A DNA stretch of 44,921 nucleotides, from positions 1-44,921 of the forward strand of contig NZ_CVRT01000146.1 in the NCBI RefSeq assembly GCF_001261915.1, given 5' to 3'. Source of the stretch: Halorubrum sp. SD626R. Lineage in GTDB: Archaea > Halobacteriota > Halobacteria > Halobacteriales > Haloferacaceae. Positions 6,895 through 14,456 of the stretch are shown here, piece by piece. Position 1 is the stretch's first letter. Every line of letters begins with the position of its first letter. The translations under genes were made by a program, and so were the position numbers. The notes under the pieces were generated by a model, which saw only the letters and a list, made by a program, of their open reading frames with translations, searched no databases and was not told the DNA's origin.

Positions 6895-7221
6895 TCACTC
6901 CGCGGGCCGCGGCGCCAACACCACGAGCGCGACGGCGTCCTCGACCGGGGTCGGCCGGACCGTCGACTCGCCTTCGAACCGGAGGATCTCCCCGGCCTCG
7001 ACGCGGTGCGTGTCGCCGCCGAGGGCGACGTCGATCGCGCCCTCCAACGCGTGGAACAGCACGGTCCGGTCGGGGTGCTCGTGTTCGGGCACGCGCTCGC
7101 CCGCCTCCAGCGACAGCCGGATCGTCTTCGGCTCCCGGCCGGGGAAGGCGTCCGCGTGCTGCTCGCCGTCGAGGTCGGCGACTCGGACCCGGTCGGCCGC
7201 GGCGGCGTCGAGTTCGGACAT
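6895..7221 (-). CDS. Cupin-domain protein
   Basis: The 108-residue protein is a single cupin barrel. It has GERVPEHEHPDRTVLFHALEG (motif 1, with His47 and His49 as likely metal ligands) and VEAGEILRFEGES (motif 2). In motif 2 the usual His appears replaced, so metal binding may be weak. Its substrate is unknown. The start is chosen at ATG 7221 (MSELDAAAADRV). In-frame ATGs at 7248 and 7266 would add 9 or 15 residues of low-complexity sequence. It lies between the regulator and the esterase/dioxygenase pair, all on the minus strand, which hints at a shared stress function. Confidence 0.7.
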   Translation of the reverse strand: MSELDAAAADRVRVADLDGEQHADAFPGREPKTIRLSLEAGERVPEHEHPDRTVLFHALEGAIDVALGGDTHRVEAGEILRFEGESTVRPTPVEDAVALVVLAPRPAE

Positions 7222-7311
7222 GGACGGCGGATCCGCCGCGAGCGCCATGTGCGGTGTCGCGAACACGTTCGGCTCTCGCGCGCGATTCCGGTCCCGCGCC
7301 GAGGGTTCGGC

Positions 7312-8025
7312 TCACTGGGGCGCCGACTCCGCGCCGTTCTCGCCGATCAACGCCGCGATCCGGTCGCCGATCCGCGCCATCGTCGCGTCCGAGAGTCCGT
7401 GGCCGTCCCCCTCGTCGATCCGGAGGTCGACCGCGGCGCCGCCGCGCTCGAACGCGTCGGCGGTCGCGCGAACGCGCTCGACCGGGACGTACGGGTCGCC
7501 CGCGCTGCTGTCGAGGGCGACGGGCGTGCCGGCGAGCGGTCGCGTCCCCTCGCCGTCGGTGTCGGTCTCGAAGACCTCGCACTCCGAGAGGTCCGCACCC
7601 GGCAGCGCCGCGGAGACGACGAACGCGCCGCCGTAGCGCCGCGGGCGCCGCCGGAGGAACTCGCTCACCACGCTCCCGCCCTGCGAGACGCCGACGAGGA
7701 CGACCGACTCCGGACCGATACCGACCTCGCCGGCGACCCGGCAGGCGGCGGCGACGCAGTCGACGGCCGAGGTGAGCGCCGGCTCGTTGGCCGCGACGGG
7801 CGCGTCGTGACGGGCGGGGAACCAGTTCGACCGGACCGCGCCCGGCGCGAGAAGGGTCGCGCCCGGGCGGTAGAACTCGTCGGCGAGTCGGACGAGCCCC
7901 TCGGGGGTCCCGCCGCGGCCGTGGACGAGCACGACCGCGACCTCGGCGGCGGCGGCCGGGGCGCCCCCGGTGACGAGCGTCGCGTCCGCGTGGGGGCCCT
8001 CGACGCCCGAGAGCGGCCGGCTCAT
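7312..8025 (-). CDS. Phospholipase/carboxylesterase family alpha/beta-hydrolase (MhqD-like)
   Basis: The 237-residue enzyme has the oxyanion region VVLVHGRGGTPEG (31-43) and the nucleophile elbow GVSQGG (Ser114). A probable Asp177 (in SSAGDPYVP) and His209 (in GDGHGLSD) complete the triad of the phospholipase/carboxylesterase family. Its ATG overlaps the stop of the upstream dioxygenase gene (ATGA), so the two are translated together. The same pairing occurs in Bacillus mhqD/mhqO, induced by quinones. A role in hydrolysing ring-cleavage or acyl products is inferred from that pairing. Confidence 0.82.
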   Translation of the reverse strand: MSRPLSGVEGPHADATLVTGGAPAAAAEVAVVLVHGRGGTPEGLVRLADEFYRPGATLLAPGAVRSNWFPARHDAPVAANEPALTSAVDCVAAACRVAGEVGIGPESVVLVGVSQGGSVVSEFLRRRPRRYGGAFVVSAALPGADLSECEVFETDTDGEGTRPLAGTPVALDSSAGDPYVPVERVRATADAFERGGAAVDLRIDEGDGHGLSDATMARIGDRIAALIGENGAESAPQ

Positions 8026-9062
8026 CGCTCAGGGGTCGCGTCGGAGCCCGCCTCGGGCTCGGAGCCGTCCGGCGTTTCGAACGCGGGCAGCTGCCCCTCG
8101 ATCATCGCGCGGTCGTCTTCGAACCGCGGCGGGAGATACAGCTCCCGCGCGTGCCCGGTCGCGCCGGGGTCTGCGAGTCCCGGGCCGGCGGGGCCGTCCG
8201 GGGTCGGCGCCTCGGTCGCCAGTTCGACGAGGAGCCCACCCGGACCCCGCACGTACAGCGAGTGGAAGAAGTGGCGGTCCTTCACGCGGGAGACGTCGTA
8301 GCCGCGGTCGCGGAAGAGTTCGTGCCACTCCAAGAGCGCCTCGCGGTCGGGAACGCGCACCGCGGCGTGGTGGAGCGTCCCGGGTCCCTCGCGGAGGTAC
8401 GCCGCGTCGCGGTCGAGCAGGTCGACGACGGCCGCGCGGTCGCCCGGCGCGCGGTACCGGACCCGGTCCTCGGTCTCCGCCTCGTACTCGAAGCCGAGCG
8501 TGTCGAGAACGCTCGCGGTCCCGTACGGATCCGCCGGGAGCGCGGTGACGCCGTACAGCCCCCGAATCGCGGCCGATTCGGGGACCGGGTCGGCGGCGGA
8601 TCGGTCGCTCCCATCGGCCTCCCCGGCCGACTCGACCGAGTCGACCCAGGGATCCCCGGGCGCGTCGCTCTCGACGAGCTCGACCCGGGTGCCGGCGGGG
8701 TCGGCCACCGCGATCAGGTCGTCGCCGAACCGGTCGTCCTGGCTCTCGACGACCACGCCTCGGTCGGCGAACCGCTCGCGCCAGTAGCCGAGCGAGCCGG
8801 GCGGGACCGCGAAGGCGACCGCCTCGTAGCCGGGCGTCCCGGGCCGGCCGGGGTCGGCGTGCGGGTCCGGGAAGACGGTGAAGACGGACCCGGGCGTCCC
8901 GGTCGCGTCGCCGAAGTAGAGGTGGTACTGGAGGACGTCCTCGTAGTTCACCGTCCGGCGCAGCAGCCGGAGCCCGAGGAGGTCCCCGTAGAACCCGGCG
9001 GCCGCCCCCGCGTCGCCGACGATCCCCGTGACGTGGTGGAGCCCGGGCGTGTCGGACAGCAT
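8022..9062 (-). CDS. Ring-cleaving dioxygenase / glyoxalase-superfamily protein (MhqO-like)
   Basis: The 346-residue protein contains two VOC (glyoxalase/extradiol dioxygenase) modules, about residues 8-130 and 160-295. The first begins GLHHVTGIVGD and ends TRVELVES. The second has TLHHAAVRVPD and LLVELATEA. These His and Glu positions are the usual metal ligands. The C-terminal YLPPRFEDDRAMIEGQLP tail is typical of MhqO/YkcA-type ring-cleaving dioxygenases. The ATG at 9062 is chosen because homology begins there and the upstream extension is Arg-rich. It heads a two-gene unit with the esterase. Substrate (hydroquinone-like or other) is inferred. Confidence 0.84.
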   Translation of the reverse strand: MLSDTPGLHHVTGIVGDAGAAAGFYGDLLGLRLLRRTVNYEDVLQYHLYFGDATGTPGSVFTVFPDPHADPGRPGTPGYEAVAFAVPPGSLGYWRERFADRGVVVESQDDRFGDDLIAVADPAGTRVELVESDAPGDPWVDSVESAGEADGSDRSAADPVPESAAIRGLYGVTALPADPYGTASVLDTLGFEYEAETEDRVRYRAPGDRAAVVDLLDRDAAYLREGPGTLHHAAVRVPDREALLEWHELFRDRGYDVSRVKDRHFFHSLYVRGPGGLLVELATEAPTPDGPAGPGLADPGATGHARELYLPPRFEDDRAMIEGQLPAFETPDGSEPEAGSDATPER

Positions 9063-9145
9063 GTCGACACGGACGGGCGCGCGGCGCAAACCGGTGTCGG
9101 TCGAAGGCGGATCGGCGGGCGGCCTCCTGCGCCCCCCGCGACCTC

Positions 9146-9508
9146 TCACGCCAGCCACAGCAGGCGGACGTTGCTCGCGGTGAGCGAGGCGCCGACGAGC
9201 GTCAGGAGGACGGGCGGGAAGTAGTAGAGGAACGCGTCGCCGTCACGGGCGCCCGAAACGCTGATCCACAGCATGACGAGATAGACGGCGATCTTCAGCG
9301 CCACGAGCCCGCCGAGCCCGAAGGAGTCGAGCGCGAGCGCGACGACCGGGTTCGCCTCGCCGACCGTCGGGACGTACTCCAGGAAGGCGATCGTCGAGAC
9401 GATGTCGCCGACGCCGTACGTCGCGGTCGCGGCGATCCACAGCCAGTAGAACTCCCGCGGGCGGCGGCTGTACGCCGGGCGTCGTCGCCGATCGGGGGAT
9501 CGGGACAC
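9146..9508 (-). CDS. Conserved haloarchaeal membrane protein, unknown function
   Basis: The 120-residue protein starts at a GTG and has a basic cytoplasmic N-terminus (RRRRPAYSRRPR). Three or four hydrophobic helices follow, with FYWLWIAATATYGVGDIVST, the GEANPVV loop, and segments near residues 68-86 and 91-118. The motif D-x-x-S/T in the first helix and E-x-N-P in the loop resemble small DUF5658-like membrane proteins, but this is a weak match. It is 83 nt upstream of the dioxygenase gene and divergent from nth. I cannot assign a function. Confidence 0.65.
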   Translation of the reverse strand: MSRSPDRRRRPAYSRRPREFYWLWIAATATYGVGDIVSTIAFLEYVPTVGEANPVVALALDSFGLGGLVALKIAVYLVMLWISVSGARDGDAFLYYFPPVLLTLVGASLTASNVRLLWLA

Positions 9509-9608
9509 GCCGTTACCTACCGGGCCCGGGGGGTGAATCTACCGGTCCGCGGTGTTCGGGCCGCCACGCTTCCGGATCGTTCAATGTCGACCGGCCGGAG
9601 GGATCCCC

Positions 9609-10292
9609 ATGGGCACGCCACTGGAGCCGCGGGAATCGCAGGTCGAGGAGGTCCTCGACCGGCTGTACGAGGAGTACCCCGACTCGACGATCTCGCTGAA
9701 CTACTCGAACCGGCTGGAGCTGCTCATCGCCGTGATCCTCTCCGCGCAGTGCACCGACGAGCGCGTGAACAAGGTGTGTGCCGACCTCTTCGAGACGTAC
9801 GAGACGCCCGAGGAGTACGCGAACGCGCCCCAGGAGGAGATGGCCGGGGCGATCGACTCCATCACCTACTACAACAACAAGGCGAAGTACATCCGGTCGG
9901 CGTGCGCGGACATCGCCGAGAAGCACGACGGCGAGGTGCCGGACACGATGTCCGAGCTGACGGACCTGGCGGGCGTCGGCCGCAAGACCGCCAACGTCGT
10001 GCTCCAGCACGGCCACGACGTCGTCGAGGGCATCGTCGTCGACACCCACGTCCAGCGGATCACCCGCCGGCTGGTGATTACCGAAGAGGAGCGTCCCGAG
10101 GCGATTGAACAGGACCTGCTAGACATCGTGCCCGAGAGCGACTGGCAGCAGTTCACGCATCTCATGATCGACCACGGCCGCGCCACCTGCACCGCGATCA
10201 ACCCGGACTGCGACGACTGCGCGCTCGCCGACGTCTGCCCCTCGGAGAAGGGAGACTCAGAGGTCGACCTCGCGAGCGGCGAGGCGTGGTGA
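9609..10292 (+). CDS. nth: Endonuclease III (DNA glycosylase/AP lyase)
   Basis: This 227-residue base-excision-repair enzyme removes oxidised pyrimidines and cleaves at the abasic site. It has the helix-hairpin-helix LAGVGRKTANVVL (120-132) with catalytic Lys126, and catalytic Asp145 in VVDTHVQR. It also has the [4Fe-4S] loop Cys194-X6-Cys201-X2-Cys204-X5-Cys210. A Shine-Dalgarno-like GGAGG lies 7 nt before the ATG at 9609. This favours that start over the longer frame from 9552. The acidic C-terminal tail is typical of haloarchaeal versions. Confidence 0.95.
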   Translation: MGTPLEPRESQVEEVLDRLYEEYPDSTISLNYSNRLELLIAVILSAQCTDERVNKVCADLFETYETPEEYANAPQEEMAGAIDSITYYNNKAKYIRSACADIAEKHDGEVPDTMSELTDLAGVGRKTANVVLQHGHDVVEGIVVDTHVQRITRRLVITEEERPEAIEQDLLDIVPESDWQQFTHLMIDHGRATCTAINPDCDDCALADVCPSEKGDSEVDLASGEAW

Positions 10293-10335
10293 GCGCGACG
10301 AGAAGCGGTCGATGCCAATGGCGTTCGGGACGTAG

Positions 10336-10440
10336 TATTTAAATCACCCTCGGATGAGGGGACCCGACGGGATCCGTCCCGCCGAGGGGGAACCCGCGTT
10401 CCGGTTTATCAGTGTCTCCGGCGTACTAGTACGTGAGGAG
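10336..10440 (+). promoter_or_regulatory. Promoter region and Shine-Dalgarno of the DoxX-like gene
   Basis: Two TATA candidates are visible: TATTTAAAT at 10336-10344 and GGTTTATC at 10403-10410. The second would give a short leader containing GAGGAG at 10435-10440, 7 nt before the ATG at 10448. Unlike most genes here, this one therefore appears to be translated from a leader with a ribosome binding site. Confidence 0.5.
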
Positions 10441-10447
10441 AGACACA

Positions 10448-10999
10448 ATGTCCACCAAAACGAACGAGTTCGGCGGGGAGTTCGGCGGTATCACGCTGCT
10501 GGGGAAGGCGCACTCGCTGTCGGCGCTGTTCATCGTCGCGCTCCGGGCGGTCATCGGCGGGATGATCCTGTTCGCGGGGCTCGGGAAGGTTTCGGAGTGG
10601 CCGTTCGACGCCGCGGGCTACCTCGCGAACGTCGACCCCGCGAGCCCGGTCAGCGGGCTGTACGCCCTGATGGCGTCGAGTCCGGCGCTGATGGAGATCG
10701 TGAACGTGGTCGTTCCGATTACGCAGCTGCTCATCGGCGCGGCGCTCATCGCGGGCGCGTTCGTCCGGCTGGCCGCGCTCGGCGGCGCGATGCAGATGAC
10801 GCTGTTCTACCTCGGCGGGTGGAGCGGCGACGTCCTCGCGCTGTTCGACTCAACGCTGGTGTACGCGGTCGTGTTCCTCACGGTCGCGGCGTTCGGGGCG
10901 GGGCGCGTCCTCGGGCTCGACGCGTACATCGAGCGGATCGAGGTCGGCGGCGAGGCGCTGGTCGAGAAGTTCCCGACGCTCCGGTACGTCCTCGGCTGA
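10448..10999 (+). CDS. DoxX/DoxD-like integral membrane protein
   Basis: The 183-residue protein has four hydrophobic helices in the DoxX pattern. The first holds the RAVIGGMILFAGLGKVSEWPF signature (LR..iG..f...G..K), followed by a loop ending in SPVSGLYALMASSP, then LLIGAALIAGAFVRLAALGG and a final long helix. DoxD is a subunit of thiosulfate:quinone oxidoreductase in Acidianus. Most DoxX paralogues have no proven role and may handle redox or sulfur stress. The SD-bearing ATG at 10448 is preferred to the in-frame upstream GTG at 10433. Confidence 0.75.
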   Translation: MSTKTNEFGGEFGGITLLGKAHSLSALFIVALRAVIGGMILFAGLGKVSEWPFDAAGYLANVDPASPVSGLYALMASSPALMEIVNVVVPITQLLIGAALIAGAFVRLAALGGAMQMTLFYLGGWSGDVLALFDSTLVYAVVFLTVAAFGAGRVLGLDAYIERIEVGGEALVEKFPTLRYVLG

Positions 11000-11040
11000 A
11001 AGAGGGCAAATACGGTTCGGGAGGGAGAGTGGGCGCGTGG

Positions 11041-11094
11041 ACGCGCACCGTCGACTCGTTTTCGGCAGATTCGGTTTCGGATTCGGTTTTTATC
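11041..11094 (+). terminator. T-rich probable transcription terminator after the DoxX-like gene
   Basis: Short direct repeats ATTCGGTTT end in a run of five T (GGTTTTTATC at 11085-11094), about 90 nt after the stop codon. Archaeal termination often uses T-runs without a hairpin. The same TTTTTATC could instead be a TATA box reading toward the repeat element at 11172. Confidence 0.4.
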
Positions 11095-11171
11095 GGTCTC
11101 ACCGTCGCAGAGAGACGACACGGCGATCCTCGATGTGTACTTCTGTGTCGAATCGGGGACTCGCCTGCGGT

Positions 11172-11432
11172 GAGCACTTCCAAAGCCCCAGCCGGTGAGG
11201 CGGGCGCACGCTCGCTGCGCGCTTCGGTCGCTCGCGTCGCTCGCTCCCTGTGGTGCTTGCGTCGCCTGCGCCCGCCTCACCGGCTGCCCCTTTGAGTCCC
11301 ACCCCGCACCGCACAGCAACCGCACCTCACACCTCCCCAGCCTCGTCGCTGGCGCCGACGGCGCCAGCGACTCCCTCGCACGCGCTCCTTCGCGCCCTCC
11401 GGGCGCTCGGAGGCGCGCGCCACCGCGGTCGG
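11172..11432 (+). repeat. Dispersed hairpin element, copy B (full length, 261 bp)
   Basis: It starts GAGCACTTCCAAAGCCCC. Stem 1 is a perfect 20-bp inverted repeat, CAGCCGGTGAGGCGGGCGCA at 11189-11208 with its complement at 11267-11286. The core GCCCCTTTGAGTCCCACCCC follows. Stem 2 is GTCGCTGGCGCC (11345-11356) with 11360-11371, a 12-bp perfect stem with a 3-nt loop. Stem 3 is GCGCCC/GGGCGC (11392-11397 with 11401-11406). Flanks, loop and core match copy C, but all stems differ in sequence. Open frames through it are low-complexity Arg/Ala shadows. It fills most of the 516-bp gap between the DoxX-like gene and gshA. Confidence 0.8.
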
Positions 11433-11483
11433 TTATTCGAATGCAGAGCGTCGACACCGGCGCTCCGTTTCGGGTTCCATTCG

Positions 11484-11490
11484 ATATAAG
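11484..11490 (+). promoter_or_regulatory. TATA box of gshA
   Basis: ATATAAG lies 26-32 nt upstream of the ATG at 11516, giving a leaderless gshA transcript. The dispersed element ends about 50 bp upstream of it. Confidence 0.7.
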
Positions 11491-11515
11491 ACCGCGGGGG
11501 CGAAACGACGGGGTA

Positions 11516-12595
11516 ATGGATCTCGGTTCGCGGGACGCGTTCGCTCGGATGGGAACGCTCGGCATCGAGGAGGAGTTCTACATCGTCGATGCCGACGGTC
11601 GCCCGACCTCCGGAACCGACGACCTCGTCTACGGCCGCGACCCCCCGGCGGCGGTCCCGGAGGGGTTCGACCACGAGCTGTTTAAATGTACCATCGAGGC
11701 GCAGACGGAACTGATCGAGGACCCGGCGAACGCCGCGGACGCGCTGTCGACGGTGCGGGAGGCGCTCGTCGACCACGCCGCCGCCGACGGCTACCGTATC
11801 GCCGCCGCGGGGCTCCACCCGGCGGCGAAGTGGCGCGAGCTCGACCACGTCGAGAAGCCGCGGTACAAGGCGCAGCTCGACCGGATTCAGTACCCGCAAC
11901 ACCGTAACACCACGGCCGGGCTCCACGTCCACGTCGGCGTCGACGACGCGGACAAGGCGGTGTGGATCGCCAACCGGCTCCGGTGGCACTCCCCCGTGCT
12001 GCTCGCGCTCTCGGCGAACTCCCCGTTCTGGAACGGCTTCGACACCGGGCTCGCGTCGGCCCGCGCGAAGATTTTCGAGAACCTCCCGAACACCGGGATC
12101 CCCTCGGCGTTCGACGGCTTCGAGGCGTTCCAGCGCTACGAGCGCCGGATGGTCGAGACGGGCTCGATCGCCGACCGCGGCGAGCTCTGGTTCGACGTGC
12201 GCCCCCACACCGGGCACGGCACGGTCGAGGTGCGAGCGCCCGACGCCCAGCGCGACCCCGCGGTCACGCTCGCGCTGGTCGAGTACGTCCACGCCCTGGT
12301 CGTCGACTACGCCGAGCGCTACGCGGACGGCGAGTCGGCGCCGTCGCTCCGCCGCGAGCTCCTCGACGAGAACAAGTGGCGCGCGGTCCGGCACGGCCAC
12401 GACGCCTCGTTCGTCGCCCGGAGCGGCGAGGAGACGGTCGCGCTCGGCGAAATCGTCGACCGCGAGTGCGACCGGCTCGGGGTCGACGGGATCCGCGAGG
12501 TGTACGACGCCGAGAGCGGGACCGAGCGCCAGCGCCGGCTCCGCGAGGAGTCCGGGCTCGACGCGCTGTGCGAGGACCTGGTCCTGTCGCCGTAA
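11516..12595 (+). CDS. gshA: Glutamate--cysteine ligase (gamma-glutamylcysteine synthetase)
   Basis: The 359-residue enzyme of the GCS2 family joins glutamate and cysteine using ATP. Gamma-glutamylcysteine is the main low-molecular-weight thiol of haloarchaea, which stop at this step and do not make glutathione. Family features are the N-terminal [16 protein letters not shown], the Cys-containing [13 protein letters not shown] strand, and the central [38 protein letters not shown] also fits the ATP-grasp-like GCS2 fold. Start chosen from the TATA spacing. The in-frame extension upstream runs into the repeat element and is rejected. A second GCS2 protein lies at 20908-22476. Confidence 0.9.
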   Translation: MDLGSRDAFARMGTLGIEEEFYIVDADGRPTSGTDDLVYGRDPPAAVPEGFDHELFKCTIEAQTELIEDPANAADALSTVREALVDHAAADGYRIAAAGLHPAAKWRELDHVEKPRYKAQLDRIQYPQHRNTTAGLHVHVGVDDADKAVWIANRLRWHSPVLLALSANSPFWNGFDTGLASARAKIFENLPNTGIPSAFDGFEAFQRYERRMVETGSIADRGELWFDVRPHTGHGTVEVRAPDAQRDPAVTLALVEYVHALVVDYAERYADGESAPSLRRELLDENKWRAVRHGHDASFVARSGEETVALGEIVDRECDRLGVDGIREVYDAESGTERQRRLREESGLDALCEDLVLSP

Positions 12596-12698
12596 CGGGC
12601 GAGCGGCGACGGCGGCGCGGGGTCGCTCGGACGCCCGCGTTCCGTCGGAACGAAAGCGACGAGAAACGCTTTTGGGCGCGCGGACCCCACTGTTCGCT

Positions 12699-13310
12699 AT
12701 GACGAGCGACGAGTTCGACGACGAGCCTGCCGCGGACCCCGACGGCGGCGTCTCCCTCGACCCGGAGGCCGAGGGAGACGAGTCGCCGACCGAACGGACC
12801 CGAGAGGAGCTCCGCAAGACGAAAGAGCGGCTCGGCGAGGGGGCAGACAAGGCGGTCAAGGGGTTCGACGACAACGTCGTCGACCTGCTGGCGTGGCTGC
12901 TCGACACCGAGACGCGCGCTCGGATCTACGTCTACCTGCGCGACAACCCGAACAGCACGAGCGACGAGGTCGCCGACGGCACCGGCCTCTACCCGAGCAC
13001 GGTCCGCGAGGCGCTCGCGGAGCTCCACGACGAGGGGACGGTCGAGCGCGACAAGCGCGAGGCCAGCGGCGCCGGCAACAACCCCTACGAGTACGAGGCC
13101 ATCGCGCCGAGCGATCTGGTCCGGGGCGTCGTCGGCGACGTCCAGCGCGAGCTCAACGCCGTCTTCAACCTCGACCGCCGCCTCGGCGGCGAGTCGCCCG
13201 ACGGCGACGCGGAACCGGTCCAGATCTCCGTCGGCGACGACGGGGAGGGCGGGGGACGTGAAGCGGACGAGACCGCGGCGAACGACGAGGACGGCTCCGC
13301 CGACCGATAG
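12699..13310 (+). CDS. Winged-helix transcriptional regulator, haloarchaeal
   Basis: The 203-residue protein has an acidic N-terminus and a helical stretch (ERTREELRKTKERLGE). A winged HTH follows at about residues 63-125 (TRARIYVYLRDNPNSTSDEVADGTGLYPSTVREALAEL region), then a short linker and a very acidic tail. The wing contains KREASGAGNNPYEYEA. The HTH is of the ArsR/TrmB-like type common in Halobacteria, and the target is unknown. The ATG at 12699 is preferred over the upstream in-frame GTG/ATG because acidic composition begins there. A TTTTGG element lies about 28 nt upstream. It precedes coaD but is probably separately transcribed. Confidence 0.72.
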   Translation: MTSDEFDDEPAADPDGGVSLDPEAEGDESPTERTREELRKTKERLGEGADKAVKGFDDNVVDLLAWLLDTETRARIYVYLRDNPNSTSDEVADGTGLYPSTVREALAELHDEGTVERDKREASGAGNNPYEYEAIAPSDLVRGVVGDVQRELNAVFNLDRRLGGESPDGDAEPVQISVGDDGEGGGREADETAANDEDGSADR

Positions 13311-13360
13311 CGACGAGACCGCGACGCGCGCCGGACGCGGCCGACCCCGCCTCCGCGTCG

Positions 13361-13389
13361 GTCCCGAGTTCGGGACAATTTAAGTCCCG
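13361..13389 (+). promoter_or_regulatory. coaD promoter with TATA box inside an inverted repeat
   Basis: The TATA-like AATTTAA (13377-13383) is 25-31 nt before the coaD ATG. It is flanked by CGGGAC (13371-13376) and GTCCCG (13384-13389). The left arm can also pair with GTCCCGA at 13361-13367, as GTCCCGA-GT-TCGGGAC. The arrangement looks like an operator over the core promoter, with three alternating arms. Confidence 0.55.
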
Positions 13390-13407
13390 CCCGCGCAACC
13401 GACGGAC

Positions 13408-13902
13408 ATGAACGTCGCGCTTGGTGGAACGTTCGATCCCGTTCACGACGGCCACCGGAAGCTGTTCGAACGGGCGTTCGAGCTGGGGGACGTCACCGTC
13501 GGGCTCACGTCCGACGAACTCGCGCCGGAGACCCGACACGTCGAGCGCTACGTCCGCCCGTACGACCGCCGCAAGCGCGACCTGGAGGCCGAGCTGGAGC
13601 CCCGGGCCGAGGAGCACGGCCGCGAGTTCGCGGTCCGCGAGCTCACCGAGCCGACCGGCATCGCCGTCGAGCCGCAGTTCGACGCGCTGATCGTCTCGCC
13701 CGAGACGAGGGCGGGCGGCGAGCGGATCAACGAGATCCGCCGCGAGCGCGGCCGCGACCCCCTCGAACTGGTCGTCGTCGACCACGTGCCCGCCGAGGAC
13801 GGCGAGCGCATCTCCTCGACGCGGATCGTCGCGGGCGAGATCGACGAGCACGGCAACCTCACGCCCGACCGGGACGGTCGCGGCGCGACCAGACCCGAAT
13901 GA
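13408..13902 (+). CDS. coaD: Phosphopantetheine adenylyltransferase, archaeal type
   Basis: The 164-residue nucleotidyltransferase is typical of archaeal PPAT, which adenylylates 4'-phosphopantetheine to dephospho-CoA in coenzyme A synthesis. The nucleotide-binding GGTFDPVHDGH lies at residues 6-16 (HxGH = His13-Asp-Gly-His16), and the second signature ISSTR is at 135-139. Arg/Lys-rich residues 46-57 fit phosphate binding. The start follows a leaderless TATA. Its stop overlaps the ATG of the downstream membrane-protein gene by 4 nt (ATGA). Confidence 0.93.
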   Translation: MNVALGGTFDPVHDGHRKLFERAFELGDVTVGLTSDELAPETRHVERYVRPYDRRKRDLEAELEPRAEEHGREFAVRELTEPTGIAVEPQFDALIVSPETRAGGERINEIRRERGRDPLELVVVDHVPAEDGERISSTRIVAGEIDEHGNLTPDRDGRGATRPE

Positions 13903-14426
13903 CCGCGGACGACGACGGCGCCGGGCGTCTCACCCGCGTCGCGCTCGGGGAGACGGGGTTCGAGCGTGCGGCCGTCTGGAGCGCCGTCGGCTTCGCCGTC
14001 TCGTACGTCGCCTTCGACGCGGTCGGGCTCGTCGGATCGATCGCGGGCCTGAGCCCCGCCGCCGGCGTCGTCGCCCCGGTCGCCGCGCTCCTTGCGGCGC
14101 TGACCGCGGTGGGAACGGTCGCGTTCGCCGCGGTCGGCGGCGGCGCGCTTCCCGCGGTCCTGCTCGCGTACGGTCCCCTCGCGGCAGTTCTGCTGCGGAC
14201 GATCGGACCGACGCCCTACGCGATCGACGTCGCCGACCCGGTCTCCTTCGGGATCGCGGTCGCCGAACCGCTCGGCGCGGCCCTCGCGGCCGCGGTCGCG
14301 GTCGGCCTCGCGGGGTACGCGGTCGGGCGGGTCGTTGCCGGGATCGGCGGCGAGGGCGGCGACGCGGAAGGAAGCGAGCCGGCCGGCTCCGCCGCGGCCG
14401 ACGGGAACGCGGAGGCGAACGACTGA
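13899..14426 (+). CDS. Haloarchaeal membrane protein coupled to coaD
   Basis: The 175-residue protein has four or five hydrophobic segments (about residues 27-48, 54-82, 86-98 and 115-143) rich in Ala, Val and Gly, and an acidic, low-complexity C-terminus. I do not recognise a family. Its ATG overlaps the coaD stop, so it is cotranslated with coaD. No motif links it to CoA metabolism. It ends 30 nt from the convergent flavoprotein gene. Confidence 0.65.
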   Translation: MTADDDGAGRLTRVALGETGFERAAVWSAVGFAVSYVAFDAVGLVGSIAGLSPAAGVVAPVAALLAALTAVGTVAFAAVGGGALPAVLLAYGPLAAVLLRTIGPTPYAIDVADPVSFGIAVAEPLGAALAAAVAVGLAGYAVGRVVAGIGGEGGDAEGSEPAGSAAADGNAEAND

Positions 14427-14456
14427 GTCGGACCGTTACTTCTCCTCTTCAGGCCG

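Noticed and set aside
10807..11565. Open frames through repeat copies B and C, with a recurring short W-D-S-K-G peptide
   Set aside because: They recur because the DNA element recurs. They break at the variable stems and have shadow-like composition.
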